47,978 bases of DNA from Symbiobacterium thermophilum (GTDB lineage: Bacteria > Bacillota > Sulfobacillia > UBA995). The translations under genes were made by a program, and so were the position numbers. Numbering within the stretch: position 1 is the stretch's first letter; each line of letters opens with the position of its first letter. Below the pieces are notes generated by a model. That model worked only from the letters and a program-made list of their open reading frames with translations, was not told the origin of the DNA and searched no databases. This document shows positions 23,200 through 34,327 of the stretch, piece by piece. The DNA lies in assembly GCA_020725145.1 (NCBI GenBank), contig DYFO01000011.1, positions 1-47,978 on the forward strand, read 5' to 3'.

Positions 23200-25302
23200 G
23201 TGCCAAGACCGCTGATCATCGTGGAGTCGCCTGCCAAGGCGAGGACCATTCACAAGCTGCTACGAGGAAAGGTTAACGTGCAGGCTTCCATGGGGCATGT
23301 CCGCGATCTGCCGCGTAGTCAGCTGGGCGTGGACGAGCGGAACGGATTTGTCCCCAAGTACGTCACCATCCGCGGCAAGGGAGAGATCCTCAAGAAACTG
23401 CGCGAGCAGGCCCGCAAGGCCGACGGCGTCTACCTGGCCACCGATCCCGATCGTGAGGGCGAGGCCATCTCCTGGCACCTCGCCAAGTCGTTGGGGTTGG
23501 ACGAGCACAAGCCCATCCGCATCGAGTTCCATGAGGTGACCCAGGAGGCCGTGGAGCAGGCTCTGAAGCGGCCGCGGCCCATAGACGACCGACTGGTCGA
23601 AGCCCAGCAGGCCAGGCGCATCCTTGACCGGCTGGTGGGTTACAAGCTCAGTCCCCTGCTCTGGCGCAAGGTAAGGCGGGGCCTGAGTGCCGGCCGGGTG
23701 CAATCGGCGGCCTTGCGGATGATCTGCGACCGCGAAGAGGCCATCGCTGCTTTCAAGCCCCAGGATTACTGGACGCTGGAAGCCGTTCTGGTGCTGCCCG
23801 ACGGCACCGGCCGCCTGACCGCGCGTTACTGGAGCACCGACGGCAAGCGGACGGTACTGCGGGAGCGCTCCCAGGTCGAAAGCCTGCTCGAGGACCTCCG
23901 AGGGCAGACCTTCGTGGCCCGCGAGGTGCGCCGAAGCCGTCGCCGCCGCAACCCTCCCCAGCCCTTCACCACCAGTACGCTGCAGCAGGAGGCCTCCCGG
24001 CGCTTTGGCTTCCCCGTCCGCAAGACGATGCGGGTGGCACAGCAGCTCTATGAAGGCCTGGACATCGGGCAGGAGGGCGCGGTGGGATTGATCACCTACA
24101 TGCGGACCGACTCCACCCGCGTGGCGGCCTCGGCCCGCGAGCAGGCCCGGGCCTTCCTGGAGGCCAGGTTCGGCCGGGAATGGTTGGGAAAGCCGACGGC
24201 GGAGCGGCCGCGACCCGGCGTGCAGGACGCGCACGAGGCCATCCGTCCCACCGATGTGGGCCGCGAGCCGGACGCCCTCGAGGGTTTCCTGAACCCCGAG
24301 CAGCTCCGCCTGTACCGGCTGATATGGGAGAGGTTCGTGGCCAGCCAGATGGCAGCGGTGGAACACGAACTCACCGTTGTCGAACTGGAAGCGGGCCGGC
24401 ACCGGTTCCGCGCCACGGGGTCGGTGCTGACCTTCGCCGGGTTCACCGCGGTGTACCGGTCGGAGAGCCGCGAGGAGACCGATGCGGCCGGTGCCGAAGC
24501 GCTCGCCCGGGTCGAGACGGGACAGCGGCTCCGGGTCGAACGCTTGCTCGATCAGAAGCACACCACGCAGCCTCCCCCGCGATACACGGAAGCCTCGCTG
24601 GTCAAGGCCCTGGAAGAGAACGGCATCGGCCGGCCGAGCACCTATGCGCCGATCATCGAGACGGTGTTGCAGCGGGGTTACGTGGAGCGGGAGGATCGGG
24701 CGCTCAAGCCCACGGAACTGGGGTTCCGGGTAGTGGAGCTACTGAAGAAGTACTTCCCCGACATCGTCGACCCGGGGTTCACCGCCGACATGGAGGGGCA
24801 CCTTGACGCGGTGGAGGAGGGCAGGCAGGACTGGCAGCAGCTGCTGACCACCTTCTACGGGCCCTTCCAGGTCACCCTGGAGCGGGCGGAAGCCGAAATC
24901 GGAGGCATGGAGGTGCCCGAAGAGGTCACCGACCTGCCGTGTGACAAGTGCGGGCTTCCACTGGTCATCCGCTACGGCCGCTTCGGCAGGTTCCTGGGAT
25001 GCTCCGGCTTTCCCGAATGCCGGTTTGCCAAGCCATACCTGGAACCGGTGGGCGTGAGCTGCCCGAAGTGCGGTGGGGAGATCGTGTCGCGACGGAGCCG
25101 GAAAGGAAGGCGCTTTTACGGTTGCGCCCGCTATCCCGAGTGCGATTTCACTACCTGGCAACGGCCGGTGGCCCGTGAGTGCCCCCGTTGTCGGTCCTTC
25201 CTGGTGGAGGCGCGCGGCCGTTCGAGCGGCCTGCGCTACGTGTGCCCCCGGGAAGACTGCGACTACCAGGAGCTGCCCGACCTGACCGAGCAAGAGCAGT
25301 AG
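23200..25302 (+). CDS. topA: DNA topoisomerase I
   Basis: A 700-aa type IA topoisomerase that relaxes negative supercoils. It begins with the Toprim domain (PLIIVESPAKARTI, then LATDPDREGEAISWHL), followed by SAGRVQSAALRMICDRE. The active-site tyrosine is Tyr300 in GLITYMRTDSTR. The C-terminus carries three tetracysteine zinc modules at about 584-605, 624-647 and 661-689 (CDKCGLPL...CSGFPEC; CPKCGGEI...CARYPEC; CPRCRSFL...CPREDC). The start is GTG 23200, preceded by GAAGGA at rather long spacing. Confidence 0.97.
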   Translation: MPRPLIIVESPAKARTIHKLLRGKVNVQASMGHVRDLPRSQLGVDERNGFVPKYVTIRGKGEILKKLREQARKADGVYLATDPDREGEAISWHLAKSLGLDEHKPIRIEFHEVTQEAVEQALKRPRPIDDRLVEAQQARRILDRLVGYKLSPLLWRKVRRGLSAGRVQSAALRMICDREEAIAAFKPQDYWTLEAVLVLPDGTGRLTARYWSTDGKRTVLRERSQVESLLEDLRGQTFVAREVRRSRRRRNPPQPFTTSTLQQEASRRFGFPVRKTMRVAQQLYEGLDIGQEGAVGLITYMRTDSTRVAASAREQARAFLEARFGREWLGKPTAERPRPGVQDAHEAIRPTDVGREPDALEGFLNPEQLRLYRLIWERFVASQMAAVEHELTVVELEAGRHRFRATGSVLTFAGFTAVYRSESREETDAAGAEALARVETGQRLRVERLLDQKHTTQPPPRYTEASLVKALEENGIGRPSTYAPIIETVLQRGYVEREDRALKPTELGFRVVELLKKYFPDIVDPGFTADMEGHLDAVEEGRQDWQQLLTTFYGPFQVTLERAEAEIGGMEVPEEVTDLPCDKCGLPLVIRYGRFGRFLGCSGFPECRFAKPYLEPVGVSCPKCGGEIVSRRSRKGRRFYGCARYPECDFTTWQRPVARECPRCRSFLVEARGRSSGLRYVCPREDCDYQELPDLTEQEQ

Positions 25303-25335
25303 TTCGGGCATCGTGCGTTGCCGCGAGGAGGACGC

Positions 25336-25443
25336 ATGGCATCACCCTTGCCGGCCCTTGACGAGGCCCGGGGCCCGGTGGCCAAGAAGCCCCGGCGCGT
25401 GCCGCTGCCGTGCCGGCATGCGCGCACGGAGACCGGGCCGTGA
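25336..25443 (+). CDS. Possible 35-aa small ORF coupled to trmFO
   Basis: ATG 25336 has GAGGAGG at 25325-25331 and opens a 35-codon frame (MASPLPALDEARGPVAKKPR, then a basic tail). Its TGA overlaps the GTG start of trmFO (GTGA). The 137-base gap between topA and trmFO is otherwise unexplained. The product is unlike known families and may simply deliver ribosomes to the trmFO start. It is supported by the ribosome binding site and the overlap, not by homology. Confidence 0.45.
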   Translation: MASPLPALDEARGPVAKKPRRVPLPCRHARTETGP

Positions 25444-26774
25444 CCGTCCCCATCCCGGTTATCGGTGGCGGTCTGGCCGGGGCGGAGGCTGCCTGGCAGG
25501 CGGCCCGGGAAGGACCGGTGCGCCTGTACGAAATGCGGCCGCAAACCCGGACCCCGGCCCATCACACCGACGGCCTGGCAGAGCTGGTCTGCTCGAACTC
25601 GCTGCGAGCCGAGTCCCTCAACACCCCCGCCGGCCTGCTCAAGGCGGAGATGGAGCGGCTGGGCTCGCTGGTGCTAGCCTGCGCGCGGCGCACACGACTG
25701 CCGGCGGGCAAGGCCCTGGCCGTGGACCGGCAGGCCTTCTCCGCTCTGGTCACGCGGGCCATCCTCCAGCACCCCCGCATCGAACTGGTGCGGCAGGAGG
25801 TGCGGGAGCTGCCGGAAGAAGGGGTGGCTGTCGTGGCCACCGGGCCGCTGACCTCCGATGCCCTGGCCCGGGATCTTGCGCGCTTCGCCGGGGAGGAACA
25901 CCTGTACTTCTACGACGCGGCGGCCCCCATCGTCACGCTGGAGTCCATCAGCCTGGAGAACACCTTTCGGGGTTCGCGCTACGGCGACGCCGGGGCCGGC
26001 GATTACCTCAACTGCCCCCTCACCCGGGAGGAATACGAGGCCTTCCGGCAGGCCTTGACGACGGCCGAGCAGCACCCCTTGAAGCCTTTCGAGCGCCCGG
26101 TGTTTTTCGAGGGGTGCCTGCCGGTGGAGGAGCTTGCCCGCCGGGGCAGGGACACCCTTCGTTTCGGGCCCATGCGCCCGGTGGGCCTGCGCGACCCGGC
26201 CACCGGGCGCGAGCCCTATGCGGTGGTACAGCTGCGGCAGGACAACTTCGCGGGAACCCTCTACGGGCTGGTAGGGTTTCAGACGAACCTGCGCTTCGGC
26301 GAGCAGGAAAGGGTCTTCCGGATGATACCGGCACTGCGCCGCGCCGAGTTCGTGCGGTACGGGGTCATGCACCGCAACACCTACCTGAACTCGCCGTCGC
26401 TTCTCCGCCCGTCGCTGGAGGCCCGCACCCGTCCCGGACTCTTCTTCGCAGGGCAACTCACCGGCGTTGAGGGTTACCTGGAGTCGGCGGCCACCGGTCT
26501 CGTGGCAGGGATCAACGCCCGCCGACGGGCCGCGGGCCAAGAGCCGCTGGTGTTGCCCGCCGAGACCATGCTGGGGAGCCTGTGCCGTTACGTGGCAGGT
26601 GCCGATCCTCGGCGCTTCGAGCCGATGAACGCAAACTTCGGCCTGCTTCCGCCGCTGACGGGTCGCCCGCGACGCAAGCGCCGCGAGCAGATGGCGGCGA
26701 GGTCGTTGGCGGAGCTCGAAGCATACCTGAGTAGTCGGAACTTTCTAGTGCACGCTCCTTGTCTACCCACCTAG
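25440..26774 (+). CDS. trmFO: tRNA (uracil-5-)-methyltransferase TrmFO
   Basis: TrmFO (formerly Gid) is a flavoprotein that uses methylenetetrahydrofolate to make ribothymidine at position 54 of tRNA. The 444-aa protein has an N-terminal FAD-binding motif ([13 protein letters not shown], residues 6-18). Family motifs follow: [71 protein letters not shown] and [26 protein letters not shown] 25440 has GGAG 8 bases upstream. In Bacillus the next gene is xerC (codV); here hslV follows directly and its promoter overlaps the trmFO end. Confidence 0.96.
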   Translation: MTVPIPVIGGGLAGAEAAWQAAREGPVRLYEMRPQTRTPAHHTDGLAELVCSNSLRAESLNTPAGLLKAEMERLGSLVLACARRTRLPAGKALAVDRQAFSALVTRAILQHPRIELVRQEVRELPEEGVAVVATGPLTSDALARDLARFAGEEHLYFYDAAAPIVTLESISLENTFRGSRYGDAGAGDYLNCPLTREEYEAFRQALTTAEQHPLKPFERPVFFEGCLPVEELARRGRDTLRFGPMRPVGLRDPATGREPYAVVQLRQDNFAGTLYGLVGFQTNLRFGEQERVFRMIPALRRAEFVRYGVMHRNTYLNSPSLLRPSLEARTRPGLFFAGQLTGVEGYLESAATGLVAGINARRRAAGQEPLVLPAETMLGSLCRYVAGADPRRFEPMNANFGLLPPLTGRPRRKRREQMAARSLAELEAYLSSRNFLVHAPCLPT

Positions 26775-26787
26775 CTTGTGATAGGAT
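26759..26787 (+). promoter_or_regulatory. Promoter of hslVU-codY
   Basis: TTGTCT (26759-26764), 17 bases, then TAGGAT (26782-26787) preceded by TGA, forming an extended -10 (TGATAGGAT). The -35 lies inside the last codons of trmFO. Transcription would start about 20 bases before hslV, leaving room for the GGGAGGAAAG ribosome binding site. Confidence 0.6.
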
Positions 26788-26812
26788 GTTAGCGGTCCGG
26801 GAGGAAAGGCCC

Positions 26813-27343
26813 ATGCACGGCACGACGATCCTCGCCGTCCGGCGTGATGGCCGGGCGGCAGTGGCCGGGGACGGCCAGGTCACCCTCGAACGCTCCAGCA
26901 TGATCTTGAAGCAGCAGGCCAGGAAGGTCCGCCGCATCTACGGGGGACGCGTCGTGGTGGGCTTCGCGGGCTCGGTGGCCGACGCGCTCACCCTTTCCGA
27001 CCGTTTCGAGGCGCGCCTCGAGCAGTTCCACGGTAACCTGCAACGCGCCGCGGTGGAACTGGCGCGGGAGTGGCGGACGGACCGGGCGCTTCGGCGCCTG
27101 GAAGCGATGCTGCTGGCCGTGGACGCTGAGAAGTTGTTGCTGGTATCGGGGAGCGGGGACGTCATCGAACCCGACGAGCCGATGGCCGCCATCGGATCGG
27201 GCGCCGGGTACGCGCTGGCGGCGGCCAGGGCCTTGCTTCGACACTCGACGCTTTCGGCCCGCGAGATCGCCGAGGAGGCGATGCGCATCACCGCCGGTAT
27301 CTGCATCTACACCAACGAACGCATCACGGTGGAAGAGATCTGA
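26813..27343 (+). CDS. hslV: ATP-dependent protease subunit HslV
   Basis: HslV (ClpQ) forms the proteolytic double hexamer driven by HslU. The 176-aa protein begins [20 protein letters not shown]. The catalytic N-terminal Thr is expected at Thr4 after removal of the first three residues. Conserved blocks are [74 protein letters not shown] and the C-terminal [15 protein letters not shown]. The start is ATG 26813, with GGGAGGAAAG upstream. hslU follows by 23 bases. Confidence 0.97.
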   Translation: MHGTTILAVRRDGRAAVAGDGQVTLERSSMILKQQARKVRRIYGGRVVVGFAGSVADALTLSDRFEARLEQFHGNLQRAAVELAREWRTDRALRRLEAMLLAVDAEKLLLVSGSGDVIEPDEPMAAIGSGAGYALAAARALLRHSTLSAREIAEEAMRITAGICIYTNERITVEEI

Positions 27344-27366
27344 CCCCGCGGGGAAGGGAAGAGTTC

Positions 27367-28791
27367 ATGCCCAAAGCCTTCGAGGACCTGACACCCCGCC
27401 AGATCGTGCGGGAACTTGACAAATACATCGTCGGCCAGCACCGGGCCAAACGCAGCGTGGCCATCGCCCTCAGGAACCGTTACCGCCGGCGTCAGCTTCC
27501 TGCCCAGTTGCAGGAGGAAGTGGTCCCCAAGAATATCCTGATGATCGGCCCGACCGGCGTGGGCAAGACCGAGATCGCCCGACGCCTGGCCAGGCTGGTC
27601 AACGCCCCGTTCGTGAAGGTGGAGGCGACGCGTTTCACCGAAGTCGGCTACGTCGGACGCGACGTCGAGGGCATGGTGCGCGACCTCGTGGAGACGGCCA
27701 TCCGCATGGTAAGGGAGGAGCGGATGGCGGAGGTCGCCGCCGAGGCCGAACAGGCGGCCCAGGGACGCCTGCTGGACCTGTTCGTCCCCCTCCCGAAGAA
27801 GGAACCTTTCGCGCCAAACCCGCTTGAGCTCCTGTTGGGGACGGTTTCCCGTCGCAGTCTGGACGAGAAGATCGATCAGCATGTGGACTACGAGGAAAAC
27901 CTGCGCCGGGCCGAGCGTGACAGGGCGGAGACCCGTCGCCGCCTGGAGGCAGGGGAGCTCGAGGACCACGTGGTGGAGGTCGAGGTGGAGGACACCTCGC
28001 CCCCCGTGGTGGACGTGATGTCGGGGGCCGGGCTTGAGGAGATGCGCATCAACTTCCAGGACATACTGGGCGGCATGCTGCCCCGCCGCAAGAAGAAGCT
28101 TCGGGTCAGCGTGCGTGAGGCCAGACGGTTGCTGGCCCAGGAAGAGGCCGCCAGGATGGTGGACACCGAGCAAGTGACCGCCGAGGCGGTGTCAAGAGCC
28201 GAGCAGCAGGGCATCATCTTCTTGGACGAGATCGACAAGATAGTGGGCAAGGACCAGACCGTCGGACCGGACGTGTCGCGCGAAGGAGTGCAAAGGGATA
28301 TCCTGCCCATCGTCGAGGGCTCCACGGTGATGACCAAGTACGGACCAGTCCGCACCGATCACATCCTCTTCATCGCCGCGGGCGCATTTCACTCCGCCAA
28401 ACCGTCGGACCTGATCCCCGAGCTGCAGGGCAGGCTGCCCATCCGGGTGGAGCTGGAGCCGCTGGGCACCGAGGACTTTTGCCGCATCCTGACCGAGCCG
28501 GAGAATGCCCTGGTCAAGCAGTACACAGCGTTGCTGGCTACCGAGGGGGTCAACCTCGAGTTCACGCCCGACGGGGTACGCGAGATCGCCCGCATGGCCA
28601 CCGTGGTGAACGAGCAGACCGAGAACATCGGTGCGCGCAGGCTTCACACCCTGCTCGAGAAGCTTCTGGAGGACGTTTCCTTTGACGCCCCGGACGCGGT
28701 GCAGGAAAGAGTCATAATTGACAGCGAATACGTCAAGCATAAGCTGGCTGACATAATAAAGGATCGGGATCTTAGCCGCTACATTCTGTGA
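27367..28791 (+). CDS. hslU: HslU ATPase of the HslVU protease
   Basis: HslU (ClpY) is the AAA+ unfoldase that feeds HslV. The 474-aa protein has [21 protein letters not shown], Walker A GPTGVGKT (61-68) and the pore motif [17 protein letters not shown] helical I-domain (about residues 110-250) and Walker [11 protein letters not shown] follow. Family segments include [27 protein letters not shown] and [21 protein letters not shown], with the C-terminal RDLSRYIL that docks into HslV. The start is ATG 27367, with GGGGAAGGGAAG upstream. Confidence 0.98.
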   Translation: MPKAFEDLTPRQIVRELDKYIVGQHRAKRSVAIALRNRYRRRQLPAQLQEEVVPKNILMIGPTGVGKTEIARRLARLVNAPFVKVEATRFTEVGYVGRDVEGMVRDLVETAIRMVREERMAEVAAEAEQAAQGRLLDLFVPLPKKEPFAPNPLELLLGTVSRRSLDEKIDQHVDYEENLRRAERDRAETRRRLEAGELEDHVVEVEVEDTSPPVVDVMSGAGLEEMRINFQDILGGMLPRRKKKLRVSVREARRLLAQEEAARMVDTEQVTAEAVSRAEQQGIIFLDEIDKIVGKDQTVGPDVSREGVQRDILPIVEGSTVMTKYGPVRTDHILFIAAGAFHSAKPSDLIPELQGRLPIRVELEPLGTEDFCRILTEPENALVKQYTALLATEGVNLEFTPDGVREIARMATVVNEQTENIGARRLHTLLEKLLEDVSFDAPDAVQERVIIDSEYVKHKLADIIKDRDLSRYIL

Positions 28792-28840
28792 TCGGTCGGT
28801 GCCGGGTCCGGATCCGCAAGTGGGCGAAGGAGGCTGCTTT

Positions 28841-29623
28841 GTGGTGGGCAGGCTGCTGGAGAAGACGCGGTCGATGGGACGGCTGGTGCAGAGATTGGCC
28901 GGGCAGCCGGAGGAGTTCAGACAGATCGCGCGGGGACTGGGCGACCTGATCGGGGCCAACGTGTACATCGTGGACACTCGAGGCAGGATCCTGGGGTATT
29001 CGCTGGCGGAGGGCTTCGAGTGCGACATCCTGAAGGAAGACGTCCTGCTGGACGAGCGTTTTCCCGCGGAATACTCGGAGGGCCTGCTCCGCAGGGACGA
29101 GACCTACCCCAACGTTACGCAGGAGGACCATACCTGCATTTTCCGCCGCGACATGGACTGCATCGAGAAAGGCAAGGTATCCACCATCGTGCCCATTCAC
29201 GCCGGAGGCGACCGCCTGGGCACGTTGCTGGTGGCCAGATTCGGTCAGATGTTCACCGACGACGACCTCGTGCTGGCGGAGTTGGCCGCTACCGTGGTCG
29301 GTATGGAAATGCTGCGTCTTAGGGCGGAGAAGGCCGAGGAGGAGGCGCGCAAGAAGGCGGCCGTACAGGTCGCACTAGGCACCCTTTCCTACTCCGAGCT
29401 CGAGGCGGTGCAGCATATCTTCGAGGAGCTGGGCGGCCAGGAGGGTCTTTTGGTAGCCAGCAAGATCGCCGACCGTGTGGGGATCACCCGCTCGGTGATC
29501 GTCAATGCGCTAAGGAAATTCGAGAGCGCCGGAGTCATCGAGTCGCGCTCGCTGGGCATGAAAGGCACCTACATCAAGGTCCTCAACGACCGGCTGCTGG
29601 AGGAGCTGAAGAAGCTGCGGTAG
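28841..29623 (+). CDS. codY: GTP-sensing transcriptional regulator CodY
   Basis: CodY is a Bacillota-specific global repressor that senses GTP and branched-chain amino acids. The 260-aa protein has the N-terminal GAF domain ([54 protein letters not shown]), a linker helix rich in Glu/Ala, and the near-invariant winged helix: [20 protein letters not shown], then [20 protein letters not shown] and [11 protein letters not shown] 28841 is chosen for the GAAGGAGG 7 bases upstream and for matching the family N-terminus (LLEKTR). The hslVU-codY order is the classical Bacillus one. Its presence near a branched-chain-type importer is suggestive, but no CodY box was found by eye. Confidence 0.96.
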   Translation: MVGRLLEKTRSMGRLVQRLAGQPEEFRQIARGLGDLIGANVYIVDTRGRILGYSLAEGFECDILKEDVLLDERFPAEYSEGLLRRDETYPNVTQEDHTCIFRRDMDCIEKGKVSTIVPIHAGGDRLGTLLVARFGQMFTDDDLVLAELAATVVGMEMLRLRAEKAEEEARKKAAVQVALGTLSYSELEAVQHIFEELGGQEGLLVASKIADRVGITRSVIVNALRKFESAGVIESRSLGMKGTYIKVLNDRLLEELKKLR

Positions 29624-29652
29624 CGGCGTGCCCCGGACCGCAAGGCAGTCGG

Positions 29653-29682
29653 TTGCCGCTGGCAGAGCACCTGTGATATACT
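29653..29682 (+). promoter_or_regulatory. Extended -10 promoter of the rpsB operon
   Basis: TTGCCG (29653-29658), 18 bases, then TATACT (29677-29682) preceded by TGA, an extended -10. Transcription would start near 29690, giving a leader of about 110 bases before rpsB. That leader could hold S2 autoregulatory structure, but no recognised fold was identified by eye. Confidence 0.65.
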
Positions 29683-29800
29683 TCAGCATGGTGTCCTACG
29701 GGCACCGATCACGCACGCCGCCCGAGGGAAGCAGGAGGTCCGGTGGCAGCCGGCCCGCTCCCGACGACGACGGCGGAGGACGAACCGGGAGGGAACGCAT

Positions 29801-30615
29801 TTGTCCGTGGTCTCGATGAAACAGCTGCTGGAGGCCGGTGTCCATTTCGGGCACCAGACCCGGCGCTGGAACCCCAAGATGGCCCCCTACATCTTCACCG
29901 AGCGCAACGGCATCTACATCATCGACCTGCAGAAGACCGTGCGGAAGATGGAGGAGGCCTACAATTTCGTCCGCGACCTCGTGGCCGGGGGCGGTACCCT
30001 ACTGATGGTGGGAACCAAGAAGCAGGCCCAGGAAACCGTGGCCGAGGAAGCCACTCGATGCGGCATGTTCTACGTCAACCAGCGGTGGCTGGGCGGCATG
30101 CTCACCAACTTCGCCACCATCCGCAAGCGTATCGACCGGCTCAACTTCCTGCTGCGGCTGGCAAGCGACGGGGCTTTTGAAAAGCTGCCCAAGAAGGAAG
30201 TGTCGCGCCTGCAGCGCGAGAAAGCCCGGCTCGAGAAGTACCTCTCGGGCATCAGGGAGATGAGGCAGCTTCCGGGAGCGGTGTACGTCATCGATCCGCG
30301 CAAGGAACACATCGCCGTTCTCGAAGCCCGCAGGCTGGAGATCCCGCTGGTGGCCATCGTCGACACCAACTGTGACCCCGAGGAGATCGACTACCCCATC
30401 CCCGGCAACGACGACGCCATCCGCGCGGTGCGGCTTATCACCGCTCGCCTCGCAGATGCCTGCATCGAGGGCCGGCAGCTGGCCGTGGACCGCACGCAAG
30501 ATGAAGCGGAGGAGGCGGCGGGACCCGAGGCAGAGGACGAGACGAGCTATGCTCCCGAGGTCGACATGGTGGAAGCGGACGTAGAAGCCGAGATCGAGGA
30601 GGAGGAAGTCGGCTC

Positions 30616-30619
<4 letters not shown>
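29801..30619 (+). CDS. rpsB: 30S ribosomal protein S2
   Basis: A 272-aa S2. Signature stretches are [82 protein letters not shown] and [25 protein letters not shown]. After residue 225 a low-complexity acidic tail (rich in Glu, Asp, Ala) extends beyond the usual end. TTG 29801 has GGGAGGGA about 7 bases upstream. An internal ATG (29816) matches the usual N-terminus but lacks a ribosome binding site. The stop overlaps tsf as TTGA. Confidence 0.97.
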
Positions 30620-32523
<1,904 letters not shown>

Positions 32524-32527
<4 letters not shown>

Positions 32528-32748
32528 GCGGCGCTCGGCCACCCGACGTGCTGGGCAGAACCCGCCGTGAGGCCCTGGCCGCCCTGGCCCGGGCCGGTTT
32601 TCCTTCCGATCGGCTTCGCATCACCCGCACCGCACCGCCCTGGAGCGGGCAGCCGATCGGCGAGGAGCGGGTGATCAGGCAACGCTGGGACGGCCACACG
32701 CTGGAGCTGTTGATGGCCGCCGAGGGCTTCCGGCGGGAGGGGAGATGA
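32524..32748 (+). CDS. Small PASTA-like protein, CTG start
   Basis: A 74-aa protein. [22 protein letters not shown] matches the opening of a PASTA domain (PDVVG...EALAAL), followed by [19 protein letters not shown]. The PPD that begins the motif lies upstream of the only GTG (32548), so that codon is unlikely to be the start. The CTG at 32524 overlaps the frr stop as CTGA and has AAGGAGGT nine bases upstream. Similar small proteins are, from memory, found between frr and uppS in some Bacillota; no function is known. The lack of a signal peptide or membrane span means it is probably cytoplasmic, unlike PASTA domains of Ser/Thr kinases. Confidence 0.75.
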
Positions 32749-32755
32749 CGCGTGG

Positions 32756-33508
32756 GTGAACCCGACGGCCGACGACCTGCGTAGTCGCATCAACCCCTCG
32801 GCAGTTCCCCGGCACGTGGCGGTGATCATGGACGGCAACGGCCGCTGGGCTCAGGAAAGAGGGCTCGACCGGCTGGAGGGGCATCGTGTCGGCATCGGCA
32901 GCATCCGCCGGCTGGTCGAGGCCTGCCGCGAGCTGGGGGTCGAGGTGCTGACGCTGTATGCCTTCTCCACCGAGAACTGGAAGCGTCCGCGCCGTGAGGT
33001 CCGCGGCCTGATGCGGTTGCTGGCGGAGTACCTGCGGGAGGAGACGCCCAGGTTGGCCGAGCATGACGTGCGCCTCCGGGTGCTGGGCGATCTCGAAGGA
33101 TTGCCCGTCTCCGCGCGGCGCGAGGTCAGGCGGGCGGTGCAGGCGACGGCCGCCGGCCGGCGCGCGACCCTTAACCTGGCCCTGAACTACGGTGGCCGGG
33201 CGGAGATCCTGCGGGCCGCCGTGACCGCCGTCCGCGAGGCGGCCGCGGGAAGGCTCGATCCGGCAAGTCTGGACGAGCAGACCTTCGCCGGTCTGCTCGA
33301 TACGGCGGGCCTGCCGGATCCCGACCTGTTGATCCGCACCGGTGGCGAGATCAGGGTGTCGAACTTCCTGCTGTGGCAGCTGGCCTACACCGAATTCTGG
33401 TTCACCCCGGTGTACTGGCCGGACTTTGACCGCGAGCATTTCTTCCGGGCCGTACTGGACTATCAGCAAAGACGCCGTCGCTTCGGTGCGCTCGAGCCCG
33501 GAGACTGA
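32756..33508 (+). CDS. uppS: Isoprenyl transferase (undecaprenyl diphosphate synthase)
   Basis: UppS condenses isopentenyl diphosphate units onto farnesyl diphosphate to make the C55 carrier lipid for cell-wall synthesis. The 250-aa protein shows VPRHVAVIMDGNGRWAQERG (catalytic Asp26), GHRVGIGSIRRLVEACRELG, LTLYAFSTENWKRP, LNLALNYGGRAEI and PDPDLLIRTGGEIRVSNFLL, followed by WQLAYTEFWFTP. The start is GTG 32756, with GGAGGGGAG upstream. It sits in the classical frr-uppS-cdsA-dxr-rseP order. Confidence 0.97.
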   Translation: MNPTADDLRSRINPSAVPRHVAVIMDGNGRWAQERGLDRLEGHRVGIGSIRRLVEACRELGVEVLTLYAFSTENWKRPRREVRGLMRLLAEYLREETPRLAEHDVRLRVLGDLEGLPVSARREVRRAVQATAAGRRATLNLALNYGGRAEILRAAVTAVREAAAGRLDPASLDEQTFAGLLDTAGLPDPDLLIRTGGEIRVSNFLLWQLAYTEFWFTPVYWPDFDREHFFRAVLDYQQRRRRFGALEPGD

Positions 33509-33525
33509 ACGGAGGAGGCCAAGAC

Positions 33526-34308
33526 GTGCTGCGGCGCCGTGTGTCAAGCGCCCTCGTCTTCGGACCCGTGCTCATCGCGGCGGTGGGCGCCGGCGGGCCA
33601 TTGCTGGCCCTGCTCCTCGTGGCGGTGACGTGCCTGGGGATGCGCGAGTACCTGGCGCTGGCGCGGGCCTGGGAGGGCAGGCCGGTGGCATGGGTATGCT
33701 ACCTCGGGGGCACCCTGCTGGTGCTCGGGGCGTGGCTGGGTGTTCCGCGCGAGGATGTCGTCTTCCTGTTAGCCCTCGTCGTCACCTTCGCCTCCCTGCT
33801 GACGGGGTCACGTGGCGTCAGGGTGCCCGACCTGTACCTTACCCTGTTCGGTCTGGTTTACCTCCCCTGGCTCATAAGCTTCATCCTGAAAGCCCGCCAG
33901 CTGCCACAGGGGTTGGTGCTCGGCTGGTACTTGCTGGCGGGCACCTGGCTCTTCGACACCCTGGGGTACTTCGTGGGGCTTGCCTGGGGACGTCGCCGGT
34001 TGTGCCCGGAGGTAAGCCCCCAGAAGAGCTGGGAAGGAGCTCTGGCAGGACTGGGCGGCAGCCTGGCGGCGGCAGCGGTGGCCAACCGCTGGCTGCAGTG
34101 GTCGACCGTCGGATGGGTGAGCCTCGGCCTTGCGACCGGGGTGGCCGCCCAGCTGGGAGACCTCCTGGAGTCGGCCCTCAAGCGGCATGCCGGAGTGAAG
34201 GATTCCGGAGATCTCATCCCCGGCCACGGCGGGGTGCTTGACCGCTTCGACAGCCTGCTGCTGGTGGCGCCGGCAGTGTACTTCCTGGCGGTGCTGTTCG
34301 GTGGGTAA
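33526..34308 (+). CDS. cdsA: Phosphatidate cytidylyltransferase
   Basis: CdsA makes CDP-diacylglycerol from phosphatidate and CTP in the membrane. The 260-aa polytopic protein has about seven hydrophobic segments and the family signature SALKRHAGVKDSGDLIPGHG, then GVLDRFDSLL. The upstream SPQKSWEGALAGLGGSL motif is also present. The start is GTG 33526, with GGAGGAGG about 8 bases upstream. Confidence 0.96.
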   Translation: MLRRRVSSALVFGPVLIAAVGAGGPLLALLLVAVTCLGMREYLALARAWEGRPVAWVCYLGGTLLVLGAWLGVPREDVVFLLALVVTFASLLTGSRGVRVPDLYLTLFGLVYLPWLISFILKARQLPQGLVLGWYLLAGTWLFDTLGYFVGLAWGRRRLCPEVSPQKSWEGALAGLGGSLAAAAVANRWLQWSTVGWVSLGLATGVAAQLGDLLESALKRHAGVKDSGDLIPGHGGVLDRFDSLLLVAPAVYFLAVLFGG

Positions 34309-34327
34309 GGTCGGGAGTGAGCTCAGC

